From positions 2,418,001 to 2,482,000 of the forward strand of contig LT700187.1 in NCBI GenBank assembly GCA_900155415.1: DNA of 64,000 bases, in the 5' to 3' direction. The translations under genes were made by a program, and so were the position numbers. Position 1 is the stretch's first letter. Every line of letters begins with the position of its first letter. This document shows positions 34,122 through 43,693 of the stretch, piece after piece. Source of the DNA: Christensenella massiliensis (lineage in GTDB: Bacteria; Bacillota; Clostridia; Christensenellales; Christensenellaceae). Below the pieces are notes generated by a model that saw only the letters and a list, made by a program, of their open reading frames with translations, was not told where the DNA came from and did no database searches.

Positions 34122-36224
34122 CTACTGCGCCGCCGCAATTTGTAGTTTGAAATCAACTACGATACTGCTGCCACGGCTCACCTGCGTTCCCGCGGCCGGA
34201 GATTGCTCCTGTACGACTCCGTTTCCTCGTGCAACAAACACCAATCCGGAGGCAATCGCCGTATTTTTGGCCTGCGTCATATCCATTCCGGTAAAATCAG
34301 GAACAGTGACCATTTCTGTTCCCTCCGGCTGTATCGCTTTTGTTTCCATCGTAAGCGCTACCGTGCTGTTTTTATGAACTTCCGTTGCTGCCGTCGGAAA
34401 CTGGCTGACCACACTTCCGCTCCCATCATACGACGACTGCAGGCCAATATCTGCAAGAGCATCCCGCGCTTCCTGCAGCTCCATCCCAACAACATTTGGT
34501 ACAGTCACCGTCTCTTCCGGCTGCAGCGTTTCATCCGGCATGATATTCCCGTTTTTCAGCGTTCCCAGAAGCGTATTCTGTACATAAGGCGCACATACCG
34601 ACTCCACCGAATCTGTAGCGGTTACCCCCGTCGCTGTAATCATCACCATATATTTAGGATCGTCGGCAGGCGCATACGCGATATAGGTCGCCACGGCTTT
34701 ATCTGCTACGACCGCACCGTCTTTATGCTGGACTGCTGAACCGCTGATCGCCCCTGCGGAATATCCGGTCAGACTGATCCCGTCCTCCTTTGCCCGCGCT
34801 TCCATGATCGTTCTGACCTGAGCAGAGGTCTCTGCGGTGACGCTTTGCCCCCTCACCTCTGGTTCATAGCTTTCCACCATATTGCCCTCGGCATCCGAAA
34901 GTCCTAAAACCAGCTTTGGTGTATAGAGTGTTCCTCCGTTTATCAACGCGCATGCGGCGCTTGCGAGCTGTATTTGCGAGATCTCCAGACCTTCGCCCGC
35001 CCCCATCGCAGCTACATCCGCATTTCTGATATACCGTTTTTCCGCAAGGCTGCCTGCCGTATCCGACGAGAAATCAATGCCCGTTTCGCTCCCAAAACCA
35101 AACCCTTTTACATACTGATAGAAAACATCTCTGCCCATAGCGTTCGCCTGCATGGCTGCGCCCACGCTGCAATGATCCAGCACTGCATCCGTGAGCGTTT
35201 GTGTTCCATGCGCTCCGTTCAGGCAGGATACTACGTCCCCGTCCGTCGCAAAGGAACCGGTACAGGAATATTCCCCCGCTGCACTGCCGCTGTCTATTGC
35301 AGCTGCTGCCGTAAATATCCCAAAAATGTTTCCCGGCTCGTAAGCCGTTGCCGTGATAACATTAGTAGAAAGAGCCGAAAGCGCTTCCGCATCCTCCCGC
35401 GGCGGTGAATTCAAATCAAATTCCGGTATATTGGCCATCGCGAGAATCTCTCCATTTGTCACATCCATGACCAAGCCTTGTACGCTTTCCGGCGCTTGAG
35501 ACTCATACAGTTCCTTGCAGGCGCTCTCCAGAAAGCTCTGTGTGATCTCGTCGATCGTCAACACTACATTTAGGCCGTCCTGCGGCTGTATCATCATCTC
35601 CTGTCCGTTTGGAACGCCGCTGCCGTCCTTTGCCGTTTCAGCCACCTGTCTGCCCGCCCGCCCGGCTAGCGTTGTATTATAGCGCCGTTCGATCCCTGTC
35701 TGCCCTTCGCCGTCCAGCGTCGTATAGCCAATGACCTGTGCTGCAAAATCCTTGTTCGGATAGAAACGTTTTACATCGTCCCGAAAGGCGACTCCCTCAA
35801 GCCCCAGAGCTTCGATCTGCTCCGACTGCTCGGTAGATATCTGCCGTTTCAGCCATATCTCTTTTTTATCTGTGTTTGTCGCTTTTTCGTAAATATCATT
35901 TCGGTCAAGGCCCAGTATCTGAGACAGCTGGTCTGCGATCTCATTGGCATTTTGAGCTTTTTCTATCTTTTCCGGCAGAAGGACTACAGTATCTGCCGCC
36001 GCGCTCTGCGCCAGAATCTGCTGATTGCGGTCCATAATCGAACCACGTTTTGCGCTCACTTCAATATCTTTTACCCATTGCGATTCCGCCTGAGCCTTAA
36101 GATCTTCTCCCCGCCATAAAGACCAATATCCCACTCGTGTCATGAGCAGGATAATGAGTATGATCAATATAAGCAATAAGACGAGCAGCCTTTTCCTTGT
36201 AATCAGAACATGAGAGTTTGCCAA
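34122..36224 (-). CDS. SpoVD/FtsI-type penicillin-binding protein with degenerate active site and two PASTA domains
   Basis: A 700-residue class B PBP by architecture: membrane helix near residues 12-30, dimerisation domain, transpeptidase domain and two C-terminal PASTA repeats (about 575-700, PNVVGMELQEARDAL and PDFTGMDMTQAKNTA). The scaffold is well kept (VMDVTNGEILAMANIPEFD, GFGFGSETGIDF), but catalytic motifs are replaced: SxxK is N299-IF-G302 in YEPGNIFGIF; SxN is H351-C352-S353; KTG is I493-S494-G495. The reading frame is intact with a TTG start and AAGGAG site, so this looks like a selected pseudo-enzyme rather than a decaying gene. A structural divisome or PASTA-sensing role is inferred. 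Confidence 0.88.
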   Translation of the reverse strand: MANSHVLITRKRLLVLLLILIILIILLMTRVGYWSLWRGEDLKAQAESQWVKDIEVSAKRGSIMDRNQQILAQSAAADTVVLLPEKIEKAQNANEIADQLSQILGLDRNDIYEKATNTDKKEIWLKRQISTEQSEQIEALGLEGVAFRDDVKRFYPNKDFAAQVIGYTTLDGEGQTGIERRYNTTLAGRAGRQVAETAKDGSGVPNGQEMMIQPQDGLNVVLTIDEITQSFLESACKELYESQAPESVQGLVMDVTNGEILAMANIPEFDLNSPPREDAEALSALSTNVITATAYEPGNIFGIFTAAAAIDSGSAAGEYSCTGSFATDGDVVSCLNGAHGTQTLTDAVLDHCSVGAAMQANAMGRDVFYQYVKGFGFGSETGIDFSSDTAGSLAEKRYIRNADVAAMGAGEGLEISQIQLASAACALINGGTLYTPKLVLGLSDAEGNMVESYEPEVRGQSVTAETSAQVRTIMEARAKEDGISLTGYSAGAISGSAVQHKDGAVVADKAVATYIAYAPADDPKYMVMITATGVTATDSVESVCAPYVQNTLLGTLKNGNIMPDETLQPEETVTVPNVVGMELQEARDALADIGLQSSYDGSGSVVSQFPTAATEVHKNSTVALTMETKAIQPEGTEMVTVPDFTGMDMTQAKNTAIASGLVFVARGNGVVQEQSPAAGTQVSRGSSIVVDFKLQIAAAQ

Positions 36225-36240
36225 ACTTCCAACTCCTTAC

Positions 36241-37314
36241 CTACGCTTGAAACCATCCTTTTACAGCTTCCATTAAGTCGGCAAAGAAATTTTTCAAGCC
36301 GTCAAAGACTCCTCCGGCGGTTTCAGCATTGCCTGCTCCTACCTGTACCGGAGACTGCTCCTGCATTTCCGCTGCTGCATTTTGCGTGCCTTTGTCAACC
36401 GTACTGCTTGCCGCCATCTCGTCCGCATCCGGCTCGAGATAAACGATTTGGTCGTCTGTCGGATAGTACATCCCGAGTTCCGTCCGTGCCTTCTCCTGAA
36501 TACTGTTTAAATCTTCCGCCAAAGCGATATCCATTTTCACCTTTTCCAATTCGTCTTTCAGAACTTCGTTCTGTGTCTGTATCTGCGCATTGTTGTAGCT
36601 GATATTACTGATCGAAGCATAACGGATCACAATACCGCTTAATACGGCAAATACAAAGGCGATCAGGAGAATCGTAGATACAACGCCTTTCTTTTTGGGG
36701 CTTTCATATTCTACTGCGATCGGTTTTACGCCATTGTATGCCGTGTTTTCGATCTCACGCGTTTGTTCATAGCGCTGCGTATGTTTTCTTGCTGCCGGTG
36801 CATAACCGCCATAGCTCGCAGCCGGACGCGGACGTACGGCTTCGGTACGGTAATACTGTTCCGCGCTTTCCCTATATACGTTTGCCTTTTGCGGCCTCCG
36901 CGCCTCGCTTCTTGCCGGCGCATAGCCGCCCTCATAAGCAGGCGTGAGCCTTCTGCCCCCGACGACATTTTTTACGCCCGTCTGACGTATTCCATAGCGC
37001 TCTCCCTGCTGTTCAGTTGGTCTCCGGTAATTCGCTGCGGCGTGCGGCTGCTCTATTTTTCTTCTATCTGCTGTCCGGCGTTCCTGCCGATAGTTCGTCC
37101 GTATATTTTGCGTGCGCGGCGCGGCATTGACCGCTTCAACACGCCTGCGTGCATATTCTTCGTCCTGAAGCCCGAGCCTGCGCCGTTCTGCCGCGATTTT
37201 TTGCATGCGGTAGGCTTCCATATCGGAGATACGTCCGCGCTGTACATCGTTTATTTTGCGCGGCAGCTGTATTCTTTCGTAATTGTCGTATGCTCTCTGG
37301 GGTATCGCGTTCAT
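36241..37314 (-). CDS. FtsL-position bitopic protein with long basic N-terminal extension
   Basis: A 357-residue protein between rsmH and the PBP, where ftsL usually lies. Residues 1-205 are Arg/Tyr/Ala-rich and look disordered. One membrane helix (about 211-230) follows, then a coiled coil (238-272) and RTELGMYYPTDDQIVYLEP, the FtsL/DivIC-type ending. An acidic linker and an amphipathic helix (GGVFDGLKNFFADLMEAVK) close it. The second half fits FtsL, which is normally about 120 residues; the N-terminal 200 and the C-terminal helix are extra. The extension might bind nucleic acid or cytoplasmic partners; that is inference. Confidence 0.7.
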   Translation of the reverse strand: MNAIPQRAYDNYERIQLPRKINDVQRGRISDMEAYRMQKIAAERRRLGLQDEEYARRRVEAVNAAPRTQNIRTNYRQERRTADRRKIEQPHAAANYRRPTEQQGERYGIRQTGVKNVVGGRRLTPAYEGGYAPARSEARRPQKANVYRESAEQYYRTEAVRPRPAASYGGYAPAARKHTQRYEQTREIENTAYNGVKPIAVEYESPKKKGVVSTILLIAFVFAVLSGIVIRYASISNISYNNAQIQTQNEVLKDELEKVKMDIALAEDLNSIQEKARTELGMYYPTDDQIVYLEPDADEMAASSTVDKGTQNAAAEMQEQSPVQVGAGNAETAGGVFDGLKNFFADLMEAVKGWFQA

Positions 37315-37329
37315 CGCTTTTTCCTTTCG

Positions 37330-38268
37330 CTATCGCTTCTCCACCACCCGCAGTTTTGCGCTCCGCGCACGCGGGTTTTTTCTCAATTCCTCTTGACCCG
37401 GCTGGATCGGTTTTTTTGTTATTATTTTTATCTGGCTGACCTTTCCGCATACGCATACCGGAAAATCTTTCGGGCATTCACATGGCTCGAACAATTTCCG
37501 GAACGCTTGCTTTACGATTCTATCCTCGAGGGAGTGGAAGGTGATCACTGCGAACCTCCCTCCACTTCTCAGGACAGAAACATAATCCTCCAGTGCTTCT
37601 CTAAGACCTGTCAGTTCCCCGTTTACCTCGATGCGCACTGCCTGAAATGTACGTTTCGCAGGATGCGGCCCATCTCTTCTGGCAGCGGCAGGAATCGCTT
37701 GTTTAATGATCTCTGTCAGTTCCCCGGTTGTTTCTATCTTCTTCTTTTTCCGTTCCTCTGTTATAAATTTTGCAATACGCGCCGCCCAGCGCTCTTCCCC
37801 GTATTCCTTTATGACCCGATGAAGTTCATCCTCGCTATATCCGTTTACTACATCACACGCGCAAAATTCATTCGTCCGGTCCATACGCATATCGAGCGGC
37901 GCATCCGCCTGATAGGAAAATCCCCGTTCTCCTTCGTCCAATTGAAACGACGATACGCCGAGATCCAATACCGCTCCGTCTATCTCTTGGACTGCAAGGT
38001 TGTCTAAAATTTTTCTGACGTTTTTAAAATCGTCATGGACGAGCGTAAGCATTCCTCTGTATCTGCCGAGACGTTCCCTGCACCGCTCTATTGCCGCAGC
38101 ATCTCTGTCTATCCCGATCAGACGTCCGTTCGGCGAGACCGCCTCCAGAATGCCGCGCGCATGTCCTCCGCCGCCAAGCGTGCCATCTATGATAATATTT
38201 CCGGGCTCAAGCTCAAGTGCTGTGAGCGTTTCCCGATAAAGCACCGGGATATGTCCGGTCTCTTTCAT
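37330..38268 (-). CDS. rsmH: 16S rRNA (cytosine1402-N4)-methyltransferase RsmH (MraW)
   Basis: A 312-residue methyltransferase. Motifs: [24 protein letters not shown] (SAM site), [28 protein letters not shown], and [11 protein letters not shown]. Coupled to mraZ by an ATGA overlap. Normal length. Confidence 0.96.
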   Translation of the reverse strand: MKETGHIPVLYRETLTALELEPGNIIIDGTLGGGGHARGILEAVSPNGRLIGIDRDAAAIERCRERLGRYRGMLTLVHDDFKNVRKILDNLAVQEIDGAVLDLGVSSFQLDEGERGFSYQADAPLDMRMDRTNEFCACDVVNGYSEDELHRVIKEYGEERWAARIAKFITEERKKKKIETTGELTEIIKQAIPAAARRDGPHPAKRTFQAVRIEVNGELTGLREALEDYVSVLRSGGRFAVITFHSLEDRIVKQAFRKLFEPCECPKDFPVCVCGKVSQIKIITKKPIQPGQEELRKNPRARSAKLRVVEKR

Positions 38269-38696
38269 ATACCAAGCTCCGCTAATTTTGCAAGCGTCTC
38301 CTCATAGTCCTGATAAGCGCTGTCGTTGTATTCTTCCCAGCCCTCTTTTGACCATATCTCCGCCCGTGTCATCACACCGATAATAACAGTTTCTTTCGTC
38401 ACGCCGATATGGTCGCGCAGACGCTGAGGCAACAGTATCCTTCCCTGCTTGTCCCCTTCACATTCACATGCGCTGGCAAACAGCATACGCGTGAAACTCT
38501 GCGCCGCGACATCAGAAATCGGCAGACCTTTGAGCTTCCCCGCAAAATTCTCCCATTCCTCTGATGAAAACACAAACAGACACTTGCCAACGCCTTTCGT
38601 CACGATAAAGCTCTCGCCTAAATCGTCACGGAATTTCGCCGGCATGAATATTCTGCCTTTGGCGTCTATGTTGTGTGTGTATTCACCAATCAACAT
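38265..38696 (-). CDS. mraZ: Transcriptional regulator MraZ
   Basis: A 143-residue AbrB-like protein with the two DxxxR repeats: [19 protein letters not shown] and [19 protein letters not shown]. It regulates the division cluster through repeated sites in its own promoter, which are visible at 38717-38744. Start at 38696 after AAGGAG. First gene of the cluster. Confidence 0.95.
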   Translation of the reverse strand: MLIGEYTHNIDAKGRIFMPAKFRDDLGESFIVTKGVGKCLFVFSSEEWENFAGKLKGLPISDVAAQSFTRMLFASACECEGDKQGRILLPQRLRDHIGVTKETVIIGVMTRAEIWSKEGWEEYNDSAYQDYEETLAKLAELGI

Positions 38697-38716
38697 TCCC
38701 GCGGAAACTCCTTCCC

Positions 38717-38744
38717 CCACTTTTAACCACTTTTCACCACTTTT
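38717..38744 (-). promoter_or_regulatory. MraZ box: three AAAAGTGG direct repeats, 10-base period
   Basis: Minus strand AAAAGTGG at 38744-38737, 38734-38727 and 38724-38717. This matches the repeated AAAGTG-type MraZ operator described in Mollicutes. It lies between the -10 element and the ribosome site, suited to autorepression. Confidence 0.85.
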
Positions 38745-38750
38745 ATTCAA

Positions 38751-38779
38751 ATTTTACCATTTTACGCGCCATTATGCAA
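38751..38779 (-). promoter_or_regulatory. Promoter of the division and cell-wall cluster
   Basis: Minus strand: TTGCAT (38779-38774), 17-base spacer, TAAAAT (38756-38751), just ahead of the MraZ box. Confidence 0.7.
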
Positions 38780-38795
38780 GTATTTTCACGAGAAA

Positions 38796-38832
38796 TACAA
38801 AAGGACAGCGAACTTATTTTTCGCTGTCCTTT
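38796..38832 (-). terminator. Terminator of the lon-engB-phosphoesterase operon
   Basis: Stem AAAGGACAGCGA / TCGCTGTCCTTT with a T-rich tail on the minus strand, 30 bases beyond the phosphoesterase stop. Confidence 0.75.
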
Positions 38833-38861
38833 TCTTTAAAATTCGTGTTTTTCAGTATCTC

Positions 38862-39557
38862 CTACCGTATCTTCTTCAACTTGAAATCAAGGTAATCCGC
38901 TGAGACGAGATTATAATTCACATTCTTTTCCCTGACGTCTGTCAGATGGACTGTTTTCAGGATATCGCCGTGCAAATGTCCGAATACGACCTCCGACACA
39001 TGCTCTTCCTCTATGATTCGTGCAAAATCCGTATCCCTCATATGCTGATAAATCGGCGGAAAATGCATCATAACGATCTTTTCTTTTTCAGGGAATCTTT
39101 TGGCTGCATCAAGCGAGAGCTTCAGGCGTATTTTCTCACGCTCGTAAATCTTTCTATCGTTTTCACTGAATCCGCCGTCCTGCGGAAGCGTCCAGCCCCG
39201 CGTTCCGCAAACCACATATTTCCCCGCTTCAATACAATTATTCTGCAAAATATGGGTGTCATTATGCAGCATTGCGTTCACTTTTGCCATCGATCCCCAC
39301 CAAAAGTCATGATTCCCTTTTATCATAACCTTTTTTCCGGGTAGTCTGCAAATCGCATCGAGGTCCGGTCTCGCGTCCTCCAGCTTCATTGCCCAGCTGA
39401 TATCGCCGGGGATCAGAACCATATCCTCTTCCGTCACGCGCGCTTTCCAATCAGCGCTTATCTTTTCAAAATGATTCTTCCAGTGCTCTCCAAAAATATC
39501 CATTGCTTTCGGCTGGGCATTGGAAAGATGGAGGTCCCCGATCGCATAGACGTTCAT
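38862..39557 (-). CDS. Metallophosphoesterase
   Basis: A 231-residue calcineurin-like phosphoesterase. Metal and catalytic motifs: YAIGDLHLS (DxH), PGDISWAM (GDxxW type), KGNHDFWWG (GNHD), MMHFPPIY and VVFGHLHGD (GHxH). Substrate unknown; members act on cyclic nucleotides, lipids or proteins. Coupled to engB by a four-base overlap. Confidence 0.88.
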   Translation of the reverse strand: MNVYAIGDLHLSNAQPKAMDIFGEHWKNHFEKISADWKARVTEEDMVLIPGDISWAMKLEDARPDLDAICRLPGKKVMIKGNHDFWWGSMAKVNAMLHNDTHILQNNCIEAGKYVVCGTRGWTLPQDGGFSENDRKIYEREKIRLKLSLDAAKRFPEKEKIVMMHFPPIYQHMRDTDFARIIEEEHVSEVVFGHLHGDILKTVHLTDVREKNVNYNLVSADYLDFKLKKIR

Positions 39558-40168
39558 TCCGCATCCTCCTGCGGACCTGTCATCTTTTCGAGATAGCCGA
39601 GCAATTTTTCTTTTCCCGTTTTTCCCGCAGACGATACGGGCAGTATTTCAAAATCCGTATCAATATCCAAATTTTCAGCAATATACTTCGCCATTTTCAT
39701 TGCATAGTGATAGCGTTTCGATTTTGCTACCTTATCCGCTTTCGTCGCCGCCACAAGAAATGGTATCTTGAAATGAGCGGCCCATTTTATCATTTGCAGA
39801 TCGTCTTCCGTGGGCTCATGACGAATATCGGCCAAAATGACAAGCGCACGCAGAAACTTTGCGGCCGCAAAGTAATGCTCCATCATATCTGCCCACGATT
39901 CTTTCTCCGCTTTTGAAACCCGCGCAAATCCATAACCCGGTAAATCGACCAAATAGAACGCTTCATTGACCAAGAAATAATTGATCAATCTCGTTTTCCC
40001 CGGCTGTTTGCTGACATACGCAAGCTTTCCATTATTTGCCAAAAAATTGATAAGCGAAGATTTCCCCACATTCGATTTTCCGGCAAAAGCGATTTCGGGT
40101 TTTCCATCGTTCGGATAGCCGTCCGCATGCTTCATGCTCGTATAGAAAGACGCTTTCTTGATCTCCAC
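39554..40168 (-). CDS. engB: Ribosome biogenesis GTPase EngB/YsxC
   Basis: A 204-residue TrmE-Era-like GTPase needed for 50S assembly. G1 AGKSNVGKSSLIN, G2/G3 GKTRLINYF and DLPGYGF, G4 ATKADKVAK, G5 VSSAGKTG. GTG start sharing one base with the lon stop codon; lon-engB is a common Firmicute pair. Confidence 0.95.
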   Translation of the reverse strand: MEIKKASFYTSMKHADGYPNDGKPEIAFAGKSNVGKSSLINFLANNGKLAYVSKQPGKTRLINYFLVNEAFYLVDLPGYGFARVSKAEKESWADMMEHYFAAAKFLRALVILADIRHEPTEDDLQMIKWAAHFKIPFLVAATKADKVAKSKRYHYAMKMAKYIAENLDIDTDFEILPVSSAGKTGKEKLLGYLEKMTGPQEDAE

Positions 40169-42495
40169 TATTTTTTCTCCGTTACAAGCGCATGCTTCAA
40201 TACATCGTCGATATCCGCGGCAAAGATGAAATGAAGCTCTTTCCGCACCGATTCCGGCAGTTCCTCCAGATCGCTCTCATTATCCCTCGGAAGAATGATC
40301 GTATGGATACCCGCCCGCAATGCAGCAAGCGCCTTTTCTTTGATTCCGCCTATCTTCAAAACACGCCCTGTTAGCGTGATCTCGCCTGTCATGGCGATAT
40401 CATGACGAACCGGGCGCCGCGTGAGCGCTGACGCAAGCGCCGTCACCATAGTAACGCCTGCCGACGGCCCATCCTTGGGGATCGCCCCTTCCGGCACATG
40501 GATATGCAAATCGGTCTTTTCATTGATGTCTTTCGGAAACTTCAGCTTGCCAGACATCGCGCGTACAACAGATATTCCTGTTTTAGCAGATTCTTTCATG
40601 ACGTCTCCAAGCTGGCCTGTAAGCTCCATCTTTCCGGTTCCCGGGATGACCGAAACTTCGATCGGCATCGTCTGCCCGCCGGCAGCGGTCCATGCCAGTC
40701 CAGTCACAACTCCCACCGTATCGCGTTTCAACACATTGGTCTCTCCGCGTTTGGGAAGTCCCAGAAAATCCTTCAGATTTTTCCGGGATACCGTAATTTT
40801 TCCAGCGCCGCCTGTCACCGTCTTCGCCGCAGATTTCCGCATGATCGCGGCGATCTCCCGTTCAAGGCTTCTTACGCCGCTCTCCGCCGTATACCGGTGA
40901 ATGATATCCATAAGCGCTGCATCGCTGATATGGACCGAGGACGGTTTTAAGCCGTGCTCCTCCGCCTGCTTCGCCACCAGATGCTTCTTTGCAATGTTCA
41001 GCTTTTCCACGTCCGTATAGCTGTCTATCTGTATGACTTCCATGCGGTCATATAACGGCCCCGGGATCGCGCTGATATCATTTGCCGTCGTAATAAACAT
41101 CACCTTGGAAAGGTCAAAATCAATATCGAGATAATGATCTCTGAACGTATTATTGATCTCCGGGTCAAGCACTTCCAGCATCGCCGACGCCGGATCGCCC
41201 CGGAAATCGCTCGACATCTTATCGATTTCATCAAGCAGGAACAATGGATTCATACTGTCCGCCTGCTTGATGGACGTTATAATGCGGCCCGGTATCGCAC
41301 CAATATAGGTGCGGCGGTGCCCCCGTATTTCCGCCTCGTCATGCACGCCGCCAAGAGACATACGCACAAACTTCTTATTCAGCGCCCGTGCGATCGAATG
41401 CGCAATAGAGGTCTTCCCCACGCCGGGAGGTCCGGCAAGGCATAAAATCGGTCCGTGCATATCGTTCTTCAGCTTGCGTACTGCCAGAAATTCAATGATC
41501 CTATCCTTGACCTTATCAAGCCCGTAATGCTCACGGTCCAATATCTCTCGCGCATGCACAAGGTCCATATCGTCCGTTGTTTCCTTTCCCCACGGCAAAC
41601 CGACGATCCAATCGATATAATTTCGGATAACGCTGATCTCCGGCGAGCCCGGTGCCATACGCGCCATACGCGCCAATTCCTTTTCCGCTTTTCCGCGTGC
41701 CTCTTCGGAGAGCGGAAGTTCTTTTATTTTTTTGCGCAGTTCATCAAGCTCATCCGCGTCATTTTCCGTTTCACCCAGTTCTTTTTGGATCACCTTCAAT
41801 TGCTCTCTCAGAAAGTATTCTCTTTGAGATTTATCGATCTGCTGTTTGACTGAAGAGGCGATTTCCTTGTCTATCTCAAGGATATCGATCTCTTTTTTCA
41901 GTACTTCCATCACCAGCCGGAGCCGCTCCAGCTCGTCGATACAGCTCAGCACTTTTTGCTTATCATCCAATTTAATTGCTACATTGGAAGCGATCATATC
42001 CGCGAATTTCCCCGGTTCTTCCACCTCGCTTACCGTAAAGAGCGTTTCGCCCGGTATGCGTGCTCCGAGAGCTGCAAACCGCTCGAACAAATCCGTTACA
42101 CGGCGCATATAGGCTTCTTTCACAACTTCCCGTGCCGAATCATCCTTCGGTTCGTCAGGGATCGCTTCCACTTCTGCCTGCAAATAGGGCTCGCGCGAAG
42201 CATAGGCCAGAATACGCGCCCGCCGTTCTCCCTCCACAAGTACACGGAGCGTATCTCCCGGGAGCTTCAATACCTGCTTTACTTTTGCTATCGTGCCGAT
42301 TTCATATACGTCTTTTATCTCCGGCATTTCAATTTTCAGGTCTTTCTGCGTCACGAGGAATATTTCCCGCCCCTGTGTAACGCACTCCTCCACTGCGGCT
42401 ACCGACATCTCCCGTCCAACGTCAAAGTGCAAAACCATATATGGGAAAATCACAAGCCCCCGCAAAGCCACCATGGGCATGATCGTTTTATCCAA
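40168..42495 (-). CDS. lon: ATP-dependent protease Lon
   Basis: A 775-residue LonA protease. N-terminal substrate domain beginning [18 protein letters not shown]+ module with [13 protein letters not shown] and FLLDEIDKM, and C-terminal serine-lysine protease domain ([11 protein letters not shown], Ser; [13 protein letters not shown], Lys). Start read as TTG at 42495 after GGAG; an ATG at 42480 is possible. No CIRCE or CtsR-type repeat is evident at its promoter. Confidence 0.96.
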   Translation of the reverse strand: MDKTIMPMVALRGLVIFPYMVLHFDVGREMSVAAVEECVTQGREIFLVTQKDLKIEMPEIKDVYEIGTIAKVKQVLKLPGDTLRVLVEGERRARILAYASREPYLQAEVEAIPDEPKDDSAREVVKEAYMRRVTDLFERFAALGARIPGETLFTVSEVEEPGKFADMIASNVAIKLDDKQKVLSCIDELERLRLVMEVLKKEIDILEIDKEIASSVKQQIDKSQREYFLREQLKVIQKELGETENDADELDELRKKIKELPLSEEARGKAEKELARMARMAPGSPEISVIRNYIDWIVGLPWGKETTDDMDLVHAREILDREHYGLDKVKDRIIEFLAVRKLKNDMHGPILCLAGPPGVGKTSIAHSIARALNKKFVRMSLGGVHDEAEIRGHRRTYIGAIPGRIITSIKQADSMNPLFLLDEIDKMSSDFRGDPASAMLEVLDPEINNTFRDHYLDIDFDLSKVMFITTANDISAIPGPLYDRMEVIQIDSYTDVEKLNIAKKHLVAKQAEEHGLKPSSVHISDAALMDIIHRYTAESGVRSLEREIAAIMRKSAAKTVTGGAGKITVSRKNLKDFLGLPKRGETNVLKRDTVGVVTGLAWTAAGGQTMPIEVSVIPGTGKMELTGQLGDVMKESAKTGISVVRAMSGKLKFPKDINEKTDLHIHVPEGAIPKDGPSAGVTMVTALASALTRRPVRHDIAMTGEITLTGRVLKIGGIKEKALAALRAGIHTIILPRDNESDLEELPESVRKELHFIFAADIDDVLKHALVTEKK

Positions 42496-42536
42496 TTGCT
42501 GCTTTTTCTCCTTTTTTATTTTACATTGTCGTTACG

Positions 42537-42565
42537 ATTATACCTTAAAAAACGCTTCATTTCAA
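42537..42565 (-). promoter_or_regulatory. Promoter of the lon operon
   Basis: Minus strand: TTGAAA (42565-42560), 17 bases, TATAAT (42542-42537). Confidence 0.75.
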
Positions 42566-42583
42566 ATCATACAGGCTTGTTTC

Positions 42584-43528
42584 TTAATTTGTCTGTTCTT
42601 TCTCCCTGTTTCGCCTGCGAAATGGCAAGCAGACATCCCCGTTGGCCGGATCGTCGTTCGGCATAAAACCCGCTCCCCGTATTTGTCCTGCGTCTCCCAC
42701 AATGATAAAAGCGTCCGGATCGATCTTATAGATCAAATGATACAGCTTCGTCACTTCCGGTCTATGTACGGCGCATACGAGCATCTCTCCCTCCCGTCCG
42801 GTATATACACCACGCGCCTTAAGCGCCGTAACCCCTCTTCTCAGTCTGCAGAGTATTTCCTTAGCGATCCTCTCATTTTCCTTCGAAACGATAAATAGCA
42901 TCTTCCCCGTTGCGACGCTCGTTCCATAAAGAATCACATCTATCACCTTTGACTCGATAAAAATAACGATCACCGCATATAGAGGACTTTCCAGATTATC
43001 ATACACGAATCCCGAGCATACGACCACCACGATATTTGTCAATAAAATCATTTTTGCCATCGGGATATGCGGAAAACGTTTGCTGATCAAATTCGCCACA
43101 AGATCGGTTCCTCCGGTCGTTCCGCCGCGCATGAGGATAAGCGCCAATCCCACGCCATATAAAGCACCTCCAAAAACAATAGTGATGAGTGGGTCTCCCT
43201 GATAAGCGGGGAACATTCCTTCCGTTATATCTATCAAGATCGAGGATATGACGGTTGCAACAACCGTTTTGATAATAAATGCAAAACCAAACGAAAAAAA
43301 AGCCAAAATGAACAATGGGATATTCATAATGAGCGCCATCGTTCCGATCGGTAGTCCAAACATGTAATTGAGCATTGTAGCAATACCGGTAAGGCCGCCC
43401 GGAGCAATATTATTCGGAGAGATAAAGCAGTTGACTGCGATTGCAAAAATAAAACTTCCGGCCAAAAACAGGAGCAGATCGGCCGTAAAGACCTTGCCTT
43501 TTATATGCACTCTCTTTTCCATATTCAT
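42584..43528 (-). CDS. YitT family membrane protein (DUF161/DUF2179)
   Basis: A 314-residue protein with five or six membrane segments and a C-terminal cytoplasmic DUF2179 domain. Landmarks: NCFISPNNIAPGGLTGIATML near the first helices, RGGTTGGTDLVANLI, and ARGVYTGREGEMLVCAV in the tail. Start at 43528 next to an AAGGAG site. Its function is unsettled; some relatives are linked to export or arsenic tolerance. Single gene between lon and ppdK. Confidence 0.85.
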   Translation of the reverse strand: MNMEKRVHIKGKVFTADLLLFLAGSFIFAIAVNCFISPNNIAPGGLTGIATMLNYMFGLPIGTMALIMNIPLFILAFFSFGFAFIIKTVVATVISSILIDITEGMFPAYQGDPLITIVFGGALYGVGLALILMRGGTTGGTDLVANLISKRFPHIPMAKMILLTNIVVVVCSGFVYDNLESPLYAVIVIFIESKVIDVILYGTSVATGKMLFIVSKENERIAKEILCRLRRGVTALKARGVYTGREGEMLVCAVHRPEVTKLYHLIYKIDPDAFIIVGDAGQIRGAGFMPNDDPANGDVCLPFRRRNREKEQTN

Positions 43529-43622
43529 CTTTCTCCTTGTGGTTTTTAAAAAAGCGTTTTTTTCTATCATACTGAAATCCTGTTCCTTTTACAAATGAAA
43601 TCCAAGCTTTTTTTTGCTTACA

Positions 43623-43662
43623 ACAAAAGACGCATCCCATATTATTACATGGAATGCGTCTT
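43623..43662 (-). terminator. Terminator of ppdK
   Basis: Stem AAGACGCAT / ATGCGTCTT with an imperfect upper part, then a short T tract on the minus strand. Confidence 0.65.
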
Positions 43663-43693
43663 AAAAATTATTATCCGCAATAAGTTCCTAAGC

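Noticed and set aside
38717-38744. Spaced direct repeats considered as a CRISPR seed
   Set aside because: Ten-base period and position identify a MraZ operator; no CRISPR-type repeats or cas genes were seen anywhere in the window.
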